DNA of 64,000 nt from Nothopassalora personata (taxonomy: Eukaryota > Ascomycota > Dothideomycetes > Mycosphaerellales > Mycosphaerellaceae), in the NCBI GenBank assembly GCA_033816765.1, contig CM066294.1:868001-932000 (forward strand). Reading direction: 5' to 3'. The notes below the pieces were generated by a model. The model was given only the letters and a program-made list of their open reading frames with translations. It had not been told where the DNA came from and did not search any database. Positions 46,850 through 56,300 of the stretch are shown one piece after another. The stretch's first letter is position 1, and every line of letters begins with the position of its first letter. The translations under genes were made by a program, and so were the position numbers.

Positions 46850-48350
46850 TGTTATAGATCTGTTGAAGATCGAAGTCCTTCTCGTTCACAAGAAGATCGT
46901 ATATGCTGTCAAGATCGGTCTGTCTGTTGAGCCAGTAGGTACTACTACGTACAAGCCAGTCGAAGCAGGTTCGGACAGTAACGCTTGGCTCTTCTGTAGC
47001 AGGTTGAGAGCTGAACAACACCGGCGGTGATCGTGAAGGTGAGCGTCCACGTGGACTCGAAGACTGGTGGTTACGAGAGCCAAAGTACTGCTTGATTACA
47101 GTAGCACCGACAACACCTTGCTTGGAAGTTGTAGCTGCGTATGGGTTGGTCTTATTCCTCTCCTTCTCTTTCCATAACTTAGCTGTCAACGTAGAGCCTG
47201 GATCCATTAGTGTGCAATGCGGCTTGCTCTTATCCAGCTCATACGCGCGAGCTGCTTTCCACCATCGACGCGTTATCTCTGGATACATCTTGCAGTGGTC
47301 TTGAGGGTTATCCGGACCAGTCCACCAGCAAGTGTTGCCGTAGTTCTTGCAGTACTTGTTGCCGCAGCGCCACTGCTTATTGAGCGAGTTGAGGAAGTCG
47401 TCCGAGCCTGTTACTTGAGGCACCATTCGGCCGTCTTCATCCACCTCAATGCCGGTGCGGCGGAGCGGTGATTCTTGCCTCACAAACAATCCATCATCAT
47501 CATCAACATCTTCTGCACCACGCTGAGTACCATACGTGCCGGACCGGATCTGTGCCAGCTGCTGATCGGTAGCAGTCCTCTGTGCGGCGCGTCGCTGACT
47601 TCCAGGTGTACGAGCAGGTGCGGCAGTGCGCTCGATCACGGTCGCCACAATATCAATATTGAGGCCCTGCTTCGACATCTCGTACCACATCTTCAGTTGT
47701 TGTTTGGCGCGTCTCACATCCCCCTCTGCTTCAGGTACGTCGTTCGACATCTCATTGACGAGAGAGCGAAGTCCGGAGCGCTCGTAGCTGGCGGTGATAC
47801 GCATGTTGATAACCTTATAGATATCCTCTGAGAGACGACCGCTATTGTCGATGGACTTGAACCACCGGCTCAAGAACTCACTCCAATTGTCCACCACGAG
47901 ATAGTCAGTGCTATCGCTCTTCACTACCGGCCACGACTTGACAGCGAGCATCTGTTTACCAAAAACAACGCGAAAGGCGACACCGAAGGAGAACACCTCA
48001 GTCTCGGCGGTGTTATCAGCATCGTCTTCAGCCTCTTCGACCTCCTGTTCTTCGTCGTTATCCGCATCCTCATCTTCAGCACCTCCACCTGCGCCCATCG
48101 ACTGGTTTAGGGCGTCGTCGTGAAGACGCGCTTCTTCATCATCATCCTCCTCATTCTCCGGCACGGGCGTGAGAGCTCGTCCTTTGCCTTTCCGCGACTT
48201 CGAGGGCTTCGATCGAGATTGCGACTGCGACTGCTCAAGAGCTTGGAGTGTGTTATCATAAGGCTTTGGACGAGGTGGCTGTCGAACGCGTTTGGCTGGT
48301 CTCGAAGATGGCCCAGCAGTGCTGCTACGACGCTTGGAGCCTGCCGCCAT
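46728..48350 (-). CDS. T1 cargo protein, 540 aa, unknown family
   Basis: The start is ATG 48350, eight bases after the duplicated leader. A basic N-terminus (MAAGSKRRSSTAGPSSRPAK, then RVRQPPRPKP) suggests nuclear import. A strongly acidic Asp/Glu tract lies near residues 65-115. A conserved-looking globular part follows (FRVVFGKQMLAVKSWPVVKS, then NWSEFLSRWFKSIDNSGRLS), with SYERSGLRSLVNEM and helical segments. Near residue 330 is a likely metal site, CGNKYCKNYGNTCWW, then PQDHCKMYP, and later HCTLMDPG. A Ser/Arg-rich linker and a helical C-terminus end it. The frame is intact with no intron. I do not recognise the family. It may be an accessory transposition factor, a regulator, or captured host cargo. 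Confidence 0.7.
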   Translation of the reverse strand: MAAGSKRRSSTAGPSSRPAKRVRQPPRPKPYDNTLQALEQSQSQSRSKPSKSRKGKGRALTPVPENEEDDDEEARLHDDALNQSMGAGGGAEDEDADNDEEQEVEEAEDDADNTAETEVFSFGVAFRVVFGKQMLAVKSWPVVKSDSTDYLVVDNWSEFLSRWFKSIDNSGRLSEDIYKVINMRITASYERSGLRSLVNEMSNDVPEAEGDVRRAKQQLKMWYEMSKQGLNIDIVATVIERTAAPARTPGSQRRAAQRTATDQQLAQIRSGTYGTQRGAEDVDDDDGLFVRQESPLRRTGIEVDEDGRMVPQVTGSDDFLNSLNKQWRCGNKYCKNYGNTCWWTGPDNPQDHCKMYPEITRRWWKAARAYELDKSKPHCTLMDPGSTLTAKLWKEKERNKTNPYAATTSKQGVVGATVIKQYFGSRNHQSSSPRGRSPSRSPPVLFSSQPATEEPSVTVRTCFDWLVRSSTYWLNRQTDLDSIYDLLVNEKDFDLQQIYNIKQAVWVDTYSLKEGQYSKLRQGIQKYRHSSAYRQNDRSE

Positions 48351-48358
48351 GTGAGGCA

Positions 48359-48380
48359 AACAACACCTGGGACTGGCGAC
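48359..48380 (-). promoter_or_regulatory. Duplicated leader of T1, right copy
   Basis: Perfect inverted copy of 46230-46251, ending 8 bp before the ATG of the 540-aa gene. Confidence 0.75.
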
Positions 48381-48503
48381 GACGAGGTTATATCAACGAC
48401 ACGATAATATTCATGAGATTGGGACAGAATATCGCTATTCCCAGGTTCTACGCGTGTTTACTATGAGGAACGCGGGACGGCTAATCCACGGACCCACCCC
48501 CGG

Positions 48504-48530
48504 CAGCATGGCGCGGAATATTGCATAGCA
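48504..48530 (-). repeat. Right terminal inverted repeat of T1
   Basis: 27 bp, inverted match to 46088-46114, followed by TA at 48531-48532. Confidence 0.88.
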
Positions 48531-48532
48531 TA

Positions 48533-48838
48533 GTATATCGTTAGATCCAAGCGAGTAGATACGGGCCGCCCATCTAACTGTCCAACTCCATCAGATCCCC
48601 AGTTTCGACTCCTGCCATGTCATGAATGCTAACGTGTCTGCAAAAGATAGTATTGTCTCGCACAGAGAAGTCTTTCTAACGCGAAGCTACATGCTCGTCA
48701 AGATATTAATCTTACTGCAGGACCGGTTCTGGACTCTGCATCTCCTGAGATGGTCAGAGGATTTGACCATGAATCCTCGATCGATATTTCGACGCCTCTC
48801 GTTTCCCCCGAGTCAACATCCCATCAAAATTCACCCAC
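48533..48838. other. Former AAR2 upstream region, no gene seen
   Basis: Unique-looking sequence right of T1 that should have been the original AAR2 promoter before the insertion. It also serves as the 3' flank of the secreted-protein gene. No gene or repeat is evident. Confidence 0.4.
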
Positions 48839-49312
48839 TCAAGCACCACAGTTGAAATCATCAATAACCCCAGCATAAACCCGCTCCAGCGTCCTGTCAA
48901 TAATCCCACCGACCGTCTGCGTAGCACCACCCGCGTGGAATTCCGCCTCATGCACAACAGCACAAAAGTGCAACCTAGTGAAGTCCAAATCGCCGTCCCA
49001 GGTTTCAGGTAGGAGCGGCGGATGCCACACGCCCTCGCACTTCCAATCCAGCATAGGGAGCGAGTAGTCTGCGTTCAGGTTGTTCAGGATTCCGGCACAG
49101 CCTCGACCGCTATCATAGGTGACGCCAACGAAGGTCGTGAAGCACAGCTTGAAGTCGTTTTCCCAGTCGTCATTATTGCCCAGGCCATACCATTGGCGGA
49201 CGCAGGATTGTTTGCCTGGTTCGGGGATGTCCGGTTCGACGTATTGGCGAGGGATGATGGAGGCTGAGGCAAGGGACAGGGTGGTGAAGGTAAGTAAGGC
49301 TTTGGTGATCAT
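48839..49312 (-). CDS. Small secreted cysteine-containing protein (effector candidate)
   Basis: 157 aa. Residues 1-18 (MITKALLTFTTLSLASAS) form a typical signal peptide, with a short IIPR segment after it that could be trimmed. Six cysteines (37, 57, 72, 92, 117, 155) would allow three disulfides. There is no membrane segment after the signal and no known domain. Motifs visible are WYGLGNNDDWENDFKLC and YDSGRGCAG. Small size, secretion signal, even Cys number and position in a gene island bordered by repeats fit a candidate effector, but ordinary secreted proteins look alike. The start codon is the first Met and gives the signal peptide directly. Confidence 0.7.
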   Translation of the reverse strand: MITKALLTFTTLSLASASIIPRQYVEPDIPEPGKQSCVRQWYGLGNNDDWENDFKLCFTTFVGVTYDSGRGCAGILNNLNADYSLPMLDWKCEGVWHPPLLPETWDGDLDFTRLHFCAVVHEAEFHAGGATQTVGGIIDRTLERVYAGVIDDFNCGA

Positions 49313-50012
49313 TGTGTGATTTCGTGGTTGGTTTGCGAGGGTCGAATCTCTTTGCGAGGTACTGACTCCCGAGGATCGATTGATGTGTTTGCTTTCGATC
49401 CGACGGAAGTGGTTGGCGTGTCATTTTATGCCGGGTCAGTTGAACACAAAGAGTGACACACATGCCAAATGTCGACCGGGTAGATACTTCTCTAACCGGT
49501 GCTAGGTCGCAGTACTTCTGAGTGTCTACACTACTCTTGCATCCGTATGTATGAGCTACGGCGTTTCCGGTTTGAAGGCATCAGGCCGCGTCACTTGTGG
49601 CCACGAAGGTATCATTGGAGAGCCAGTGACTCTTCCGTCACTTGACCAATAGGACATGTTGCGAGAATGATGGAGGCAGTGAAGACATTTGAGTCGCAAT
49701 GTCTCAACCTCACTTCGATTGATCTCGCCCTGGAGACAGCCTCGTTCCGTAAGTCGTCGGTTTAAGCTACGAAGCTACGACCCTGTTACTCAGCCAAGGG
49801 TGTTCGTTGGGAAGCAGCGAGAATGCTTGTAGTTGTACAGGTACAGTGACAGTTCGCTACATTGCTCACGAGGACATCTCAGCAACGGAAGAAGCTGGAG
49901 AACCTTGTAGAAGCAAGAGACGAGCAGGTATTCTGACTATGACCTTGACAGTTTCTGACCCATGGCTGACCTCGACCCCTGTGTCACTGCCAAAGAATAG
50001 TCTCTCTCTCCC
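49313..50012. other. Intergenic, no gene seen
   Basis: Upstream region of the secreted-protein gene. An ATAAAA box on the minus strand near 49425, about 115 bp before the ATG, could act as a TATA element. The rest shows no coding signal. Confidence 0.4.
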
Positions 50013-51020
50013 TCATCCTGAATCTTCACCACAATCTTCCTCCCCCTCCCCTTCCTCTTCAAGCCTCCAATGAACCCCTCCAGACCTGCCCTTCTCACTC
50101 AAATCCACGCCCTGCGGCCTCAACTTCCGATTATCAAACATCTCCGTCAAAATCGGATTCAGCCTCATCATAGTCTCATCTATGTCCCCGGCCTCCGGCC
50201 TCCCTAGCATCCCCGAGTGAATCTCATCGGTCTTCCCACACTCAAAGTCTCCAACACCGCTCCAGTCGTTGGTCGTGACGAAGAGATTTCTGCTTTCAGG
50301 CTTCTGCGTCCCAGGCGCGGGCGTTTCAGGCCCTTGCGTCGCCCTAGCGGCTTCCAACAGGAGCTTCGCAAGGATAGGGTCATCCGTAGAAGTAGCGTCA
50401 AGAATTAATTCACCTTCGCCTCGCCGCCCGTGGCGGCTCAAATGGCTGTATATTGCTCCTGAATTTCGAAGTGGTAGTCGAAGTTCTGCACTGCCCCTAG
50501 CTCCTTCACGCGAGAGGCCTGCTTCGGAGAGCGAGATGCAAGGACGCTGTGTCCAGATTGAGAGAGGGAAGCTGTACAGCCGCACTTCCTACACTCCCGT
50601 CTACCGTCTCCTTTGTGCTCTCCGATGGTGACACCGAACCCTCGACTAATCCCCAACGCACCAGTCTGGTACGCACTCTCCACCGTGACGTACTCCGGCG
50701 CCTGCAAGTTCTTGGGTTTACGCATTGTTACGGCTGCATTCATGAGGAAATACTACTGCGCCGTAGCAAACTCCCAAGCTCCCTAACTCCCACTCTGGTG
50801 CATCCCACCACTTAATCCACTTACTTGGAATCGTACTTCTCCCTTGCCTCTCCTCCGGCTTGGACAACAACGCCGAAAGCATCAGCGCCCAGACCGGTGG
50901 GCCAAGACGTGACGAGAGCCTGTGTTAGAAGCTTTGCTCGCAGGCAAGCTGCACTTTCAGCCGGATGGTGTTCGAAGACAGGTACGAGCTCTGCCAGCCG
51001 ACCAGCGGCGCAGGGTGCCA
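50013..51020 (-). pseudogene. Zinc-type alcohol dehydrogenase / enoyl reductase-like pseudogene
   Basis: Pieces of a medium-chain dehydrogenase occur in order but in different frames. The GroES-like part gives WPTGLGADAFGVVVQAGGEA (51020-50820) before a GTAAGT donor. The cofactor-binding part gives GSVGSAAVQL in one frame and SGHSVLASRSPKQASRVKEL with GAVQNFDYH in the next. The C-terminal part is GELILDATSTDD, then NLFVTTNDW, then RLNPILTEMFDNRKLRPQ. At least one frameshift (near 50575) and a stop at 50438 break the gene. Family recognition rests on the nucleotide-binding Gly motif and on overall order. It is not RIP-mutated. Confidence 0.6.
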
Positions 51021-51200
51021 TGCTGTAGCACCGGCAGAGTTGCAAATATGTTAGGAGAGGTTCTTGCCAAGTTTTTTCTGACGCATCGTGGCATCGCACA
51101 TTGCATACATTATCAAGCATTAGACTCTCTTGCTCGGAGCAGCCAATTGGCCAGCTCCAGCATCAAATCGTCCGCAACATTGATCTGATCGACCGCGCCA

Positions 51201-53033
51201 TCACCTTCCCCTCCGACTGGGAGGTTGCGCAGGTCCAACACCGAGCACGCTCTCATCACCAAGAAAGTTTGGCGCAAGCCCTACATCCACCTCTTGCGAC
51301 TCCCGTGCTCTCCGTCTTCTCCCCGATGCGCGCTCGCCTCGTCTGCCCATTGCTGCGTCGCCAAATGCACTCATAACGACATTCGCCGCATTCTGCACAA
51401 AGTGATCGTTCAAGAAGTGGCCGGCATTGTTGCCTAGTCCCCAATTTTTCACGTCGGTCTGTCGTTCTCGTCGTGGCTCGTCGTCGGGATCCATCAGAGT
51501 AGCGAGCTGCAGTCTCCTGGCAAGCCGTTCATCATCTCTTTCCTGGCGTCGTCGTTGATCAAGCTCATCCTGATATGTTGGTTGTCTACGCTCTCCGGCT
51601 CCAGCAGCAGGCGGTGGCGGGCCAGCTCCCACTTGACCAGGATCTGGCGCACCAAACGCTCTGCGGTAGACCATCTGGATCGGCTCTGGTATGCGCCACT
51701 CGTTCAAGCGATCCGCATCTGGCACCTGACTATAGTTGAACCAGGGACAGTCGCAAGTCTTCCATTTGCAGCCACAGACCATACAAAACTCCGCCATGCA
51801 GCGGCAGGTCATGTGGTTACATCCTTCTTTGAGCTCGACCATGGCATGGCAATTGTAGCATGTCTTCCACCCCTGCTCCTTCGCTTGGGCAACCAGCTTA
51901 GCCATTGCAGGATCGTTGGGGCACTCCTTCGATTTGTGCATCTTTGCATTGCATTGTGTGCAGACTTTCGTACTGCAGCGAGAGCATTGGGCGAATTTGC
52001 GGCCTTGGTAGGTGTGGATATGTGATGGCTTGATCCATTCGCCGCATTTTGGTGTGGGGCAATAGATTCTGTTTTTGGTATGGTACTCCTGGTACTTGCG
52101 GTTCCATAGCACCTTGAACTTGAGGTCGAACAGGCGGTCTACATGTTTCAGAGGTATGTGTTCGGTGGTGCAGCATCTGGGAGGCATATGAGCTGGATCT
52201 TTCACGGACATTTCGAAGACACGCTTCAGACAGTCATGACACATTCTGTGGCCGCACGCTAGCTTGGCCGACTTCGTGATTGGGACGTCATCGGCAGCAC
52301 AGGTCAAACACTCGACGAGACGTGGTGCAACTGGTACAGGAGGCTCTGCATTGCGTCGCAGCAATGATGCCAGTAACGACGGTGTCGAGTCACGCTTGCT
52401 CGACCTTCTTGCCGGCGAAGACGGAGTGCTGTTGTCGTTTGCAATGGACGTCGACTTGGCGGAGGATGTACTGCTTCTCCTGCCCGATGCTCGGGAGCTT
52501 CGCAACGTCCGAGCTTGTGACGGACGCGTCCCAGCTTGGGAGACACTATCGTCAGGCATGACCTCTGTCTCTACGACTGTAGGGAGGCCATGTCGCCTTG
52601 ACGAAGTGCGCTGGCTTGAGCTCGGTTTGACATGGCTGTCGTCCGCATGCCTTGTAGATGAGCTCGCTGGTGCGCCATATACATAGTCCGCAGTCCTGTC
52701 TCGACTTGATCCACCGCCCTTTTCGGTCTTGCTTGACCTCGGTGTGTGCTTCCTGCTTCGGCGCCTGTGTTTACGGGACGCTTTCTCTGCCGGCGATGTC
52801 GTTGGCTCTATAGACTTCGGTCTCTTGGTAGCCGACGGTGACGGCCTCCTGCGAGCTTCAGGTGGCACACTCCAGTACGCGATGCGTCGCCGCCTCAGCT
52901 CGGCCATGCCAGGCTTCGGTGCCCCTTCATCGTCCACCTTCAAAGGCTTGCGCTTCGTCGATGCCGTGGATGGGTGCGACTTGGTCGATCGGACTCCATG
53001 ACGGCTCCTTCCGCTCAGGCTAACTATGGCCAT
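51201..53033 (-). CDS. RBR-type E3 ubiquitin ligase
   Basis: 610 aa, single exon. RBR ligases accept ubiquitin from an E2 on a RING2 cysteine before passing it to the substrate. Residues 1-235 are a disordered Ser/Arg/Lys-rich region. RING1 starts at C242 (CLTC, then ACGHRMCHDC). The IBR domain lies at about 321-375 (YCPTPKCGEW, then CSRCSTKVCTQC). RING2 is at 392-430, with YNCHAMVELKEGCNHMTCRC; by family alignment the catalytic cysteine is C405 in GCNHM. A Gln/Arg-rich helix (RRRQERDDERLARRLQLATL) follows. The layout resembles Ariadne-like fungal proteins but without a clear Ariadne domain. It is transcribed divergently from the Lys2-type gene. Substrate unknown. Confidence 0.88.
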   Translation of the reverse strand: MAIVSLSGRSRHGVRSTKSHPSTASTKRKPLKVDDEGAPKPGMAELRRRRIAYWSVPPEARRRPSPSATKRPKSIEPTTSPAEKASRKHRRRSRKHTPRSSKTEKGGGSSRDRTADYVYGAPASSSTRHADDSHVKPSSSQRTSSRRHGLPTVVETEVMPDDSVSQAGTRPSQARTLRSSRASGRRSSTSSAKSTSIANDNSTPSSPARRSSKRDSTPSLLASLLRRNAEPPVPVAPRLVECLTCAADDVPITKSAKLACGHRMCHDCLKRVFEMSVKDPAHMPPRCCTTEHIPLKHVDRLFDLKFKVLWNRKYQEYHTKNRIYCPTPKCGEWIKPSHIHTYQGRKFAQCSRCSTKVCTQCNAKMHKSKECPNDPAMAKLVAQAKEQGWKTCYNCHAMVELKEGCNHMTCRCMAEFCMVCGCKWKTCDCPWFNYSQVPDADRLNEWRIPEPIQMVYRRAFGAPDPGQVGAGPPPPAAGAGERRQPTYQDELDQRRRQERDDERLARRLQLATLMDPDDEPRRERQTDVKNWGLGNNAGHFLNDHFVQNAANVVMSAFGDAAMGRRGERASGRRRRARESQEVDVGLAPNFLGDESVLGVGPAQPPSRRGR

Positions 53034-53386
53034 CGTGATCCTTCATAATGCGTCTCGTCGTAGGGAGCACTCAATGTACGACAGAGCATGATGCTACTGT
53101 AAGGGTTCCAAGGAAGAGAGGCCTCAGGCTCTGTGATGCACATGTATCGATATCGATATCGCTGCATAATACGCCGAGGCGGGAGATGTGGCTGTACACG
53201 GCACGGCCAGCTCCCGCTCGCTCCCGACCTGCTCCCTGGCGAAACGATGATGGCTCGTGCTTGGCCAAAATTGAAGCAACAGTATAGTATACATCTACAG
53301 TACACATGTGACTGGACTAGGACTCAATGCCTCCCAGGATCTGTGCCGCTGCATAAACCAATACCTCAATCTCAACACCAACCACA
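53034..53386. promoter_or_regulatory. Shared divergent promoter region, RBR and Lys2-type genes
   Basis: 353 bp between two start codons facing away from each other. It contains an alternating CGATAT run near 53145-53163 that is self-complementary, and a TATA-like AGTATAGTATAC near 53280, about 105 bp before the Lys2 ATG. I found no clear Lys14-type site. Confidence 0.5.
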
Positions 53387-56300
53387 ATGGGCTCGCCATC
53401 ACACCATGTCCGTCCGGACCCAACTGCTGACCTCCATTGGTCTGACTATCGAGGAGCGATCCATGAGATCTTCGCAGCCAATGCCGCCAAGCACCCCGAC
53501 AGATCTTGTGTGGTAGAGACGGCGTCCTCGACTTCACCCAAGCGGGAATTCAGCTACAAAACGATCAACGAGGCTTCGAACATAGTCGCACATCACCTCG
53601 TGAGCAACGGCGTGCAACGTGGCGAGGTGGTCATGGTCTATGCCCATCGAGGCGTGGACCTGGTGGTGGCAGTGATGGCTGTGCTGAAGGCGGGCGCCAC
53701 GTTCAGCGTCATCGATCCCGCTTATCCCCCGGATCGTCAAATCATCTACTTGGAGGTGGCCCAGCCGAGAGCACTCATCAATATCGACAAGGCAATTAGG
53801 GACTCGGGTCCACTTCACCAAACTGTCAGGACCTTCATCAGCGAGAAGCTCCAGCTCAGAACCGAGGTACCTGCATTGAAGCTTCAGGACGATGGATCTG
53901 TTGTTGGAGGATCACTGGAGGGCGGCTCTGATGCCCTGCAAGAACAGCTACCAGACAAGGACAGATTGCCTGGCGTTTTAGTCGGACCTGACAGCACACC
54001 TACCCTATCTTTCACATCCGGTTCTGAGGGACGACCCAAGGGTGTCAAAGGCAGGCACTTTTCGCTGGCATACTACTTCCCATGGATGTCCCAACGATTC
54101 AACTTGACAGAAAAGGAGCGATTCTCCATGCTGAGTGGCATTGCACACGATCCAATCCAGAGAGACATCTTCACGCCACTCTTCCTCGGCGCAAGTCTGA
54201 TTGTACCTCCTGCTGAAGACATCACCTTCGATCGCTTGGCAAAGTGGGCTAGCGACAACGGTATCACGGTCACTCATCTGACGCCAGCTATGGGACAGAT
54301 TCTGCTTGGCAGCACAGAGCCAAAGGTTGAGACCCTGCACGGCGCCTTTTTCGTGGGTGATGTCCTGCTGAAGCGGGATTGCCGTCGTCTACAGCAGCTA
54401 GCACCCAACTGCAGGATCAAGAACATGTATGGTACGACAGAGACACAACGAGCGGTCAGCTTCTACGAGATACCCTCTCTGAACGAAGATCCGAACTGCC
54501 TCGACAATATGGGCGATGTCATTCCTGCCGGTACGGGCATGCTGGACGTCCAACTTCTCGTTGTTGATCGAGACAAGAAAGAAAGACAGTGCGAGGTCGG
54601 TGAGATTGGCGAAATTTACGTTCGCGCTGGCGGTCTTGCCGAAGAATACCTCGGCGATCCGAAGAAGAATGCAGAGAAGTTCGTCTGGAACTGGTTCGTC
54701 GACAACCAACGCTGGGTTGAAGAGGACAAGAAAAGAGTCGAAGCTGCAGGCAAAGCAGAGCCGTGGCGAGAGCAGTATCTTGGTCCTCGAGACCGCATGT
54801 ACCGATCTGGCGATCTCGGTCGATACATGCCAGACGGTAATGTTGAGTGTGTCGGTCGCGCAGATGATCAAGTCAAGATCCGTGGGTTCCGTATAGAGCT
54901 CGGCGAGATCGACACACATCTCAGCCAGCATCCTCTCATCCGGGAGAACGTGACTCTTGTCAAGCGTGACCACAGCGAAGAACAGATTCTCGTCTCTTAC
55001 TACGTGCCCGATATGCAGAAGTGGAGAGAGTGGTATCAGCAGCAAGAAGACAATGCTCAACAATCATCGGCGAATGGTCTCTTACCACCGAGTGGGCCGC
55101 AAAGACGCAGAACATCGGCGAAGGAGACGCACTCATTGGCTGACCGCATGAGAATATTCGACCTTCTCACTCACGACGCTCGCGAGCTGCTCAAGAAGAA
55201 GGTGCCCACTTACGCCGTTCCTACACTCTTCATACCCATGTTACGCCTACCCTTGACGCCGAACGGCAAGGTCGACAAGCGAGCGCTGCCATTCCCAGAA
55301 GCCGCAGATCTTCTTGGATCTGTCCCCACAGCTGGAGACATTAGCTCACGCACGGAAACGGAGAAGTCGCTGGCTGAGATTTGGGCATCGCACCTAAAAG
55401 CTCGCAACCACACATCCGAGACACTGCCTCGAGACACTAGCTTCTATGATCTTGGAGGTGACAGTATTATGGCAGTCCAGATCGTACCCAAGATCAACCG
55501 GAAGTGGCAAGGCGCTAATGTGCCAATATCAGTCATGGCTGGAGGACAGCCAACTCTCAAGAGCGTCGCGAGGTTCATCGACAGATCGCTCGATCCTGTC
55601 GGTCTGCGGTTGGATGTGGTCGAAGAGCAAGATGAACAGCAAGCAGTGCACTACGCAAACGATCTGCCTGTCCAAATCGCACAACTGCCGACCTCCATAT
55701 TCAGCAGTCCAGTGAGAAGTCCAGAGACTGGCATCAATATCTTCTTGACTGGTGCAACTGGCTTTCTGGGTGCGTACATTCTTCACGACGCCTTCAACAG
55801 AAACCCGCCCAACCACGTCTATGCTCACGTTCGTGCTTCATCTGCTCAAGATGGCATGAAGAGGATAAGGCAAACGTGTACGGCTTACGGACTGTGGCAA
55901 GACTGGTGGGAGACCGAGGGCGTGCTTGAGGTCGTCGTTGGTAACTTGGAGAAGCCCAAGCTGGGCATGAGCAATGCCGACTACAGCAAGGTCGTCGATG
56001 ATGCTGACCTCGTCATACACAACGGAGCTCGCGTGCATTGGCTCATGCCATATGAGAACCTCAAAGCTGCCAACGTGACGAGCACTCTGGAGGCGATCAA
56101 GCTTTGTGTTAGCGGCAAGCACAAGCGACTATCGTTCATCAGCTCTACAAGCGCACTCGACACAGAGCACTTCATAAAGCAATCCGATGCAGGCCAGCCA
56201 GTCCTCGAGTCCGACGATCTCGAAGGCAGCCGTCAAGGTCTTGGCACTGGTTATGGTCAAAGTAAATGGGTGTCCGAAGCTCTCATCCGAGAAGCCTGCA

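Larger units (their letters stand above)
46088..48530. mobile_element. DNA transposon T1, two convergent genes
   Basis: 2443 bp bounded by 27-bp inverted repeats (46088-46114 and 48504-48530, 26 of 27 matching) and flanked by TA on both sides (46086-46087 and 48531-48532), the target site of Tc1/mariner elements. A weaker inverted match continues outward for 10 bp on each side. Inward, the ends share further inverted blocks, including a perfect 22-bp match just before each start codon. It carries a plus-strand gene for a Tc1/mariner-type DNA-binding protein without a DDE domain, and a minus-strand gene for a 540-aa protein of unknown function. The two overlap tail to tail by 122 bp. It is not RIP-mutated and both frames are open. 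Confidence 0.82.

Noticed and set aside
47475..47831. 118-codon plus-strand frame opposite the T1 540-aa gene
   Set aside because: No domain, poor start context, and fully covered by the long minus-strand frame.
54398..55063. 221-codon minus-strand frame inside the Lys2-type gene
   Set aside because: Antisense shadow of the adenylation domain. The sense strand has clear motifs throughout.
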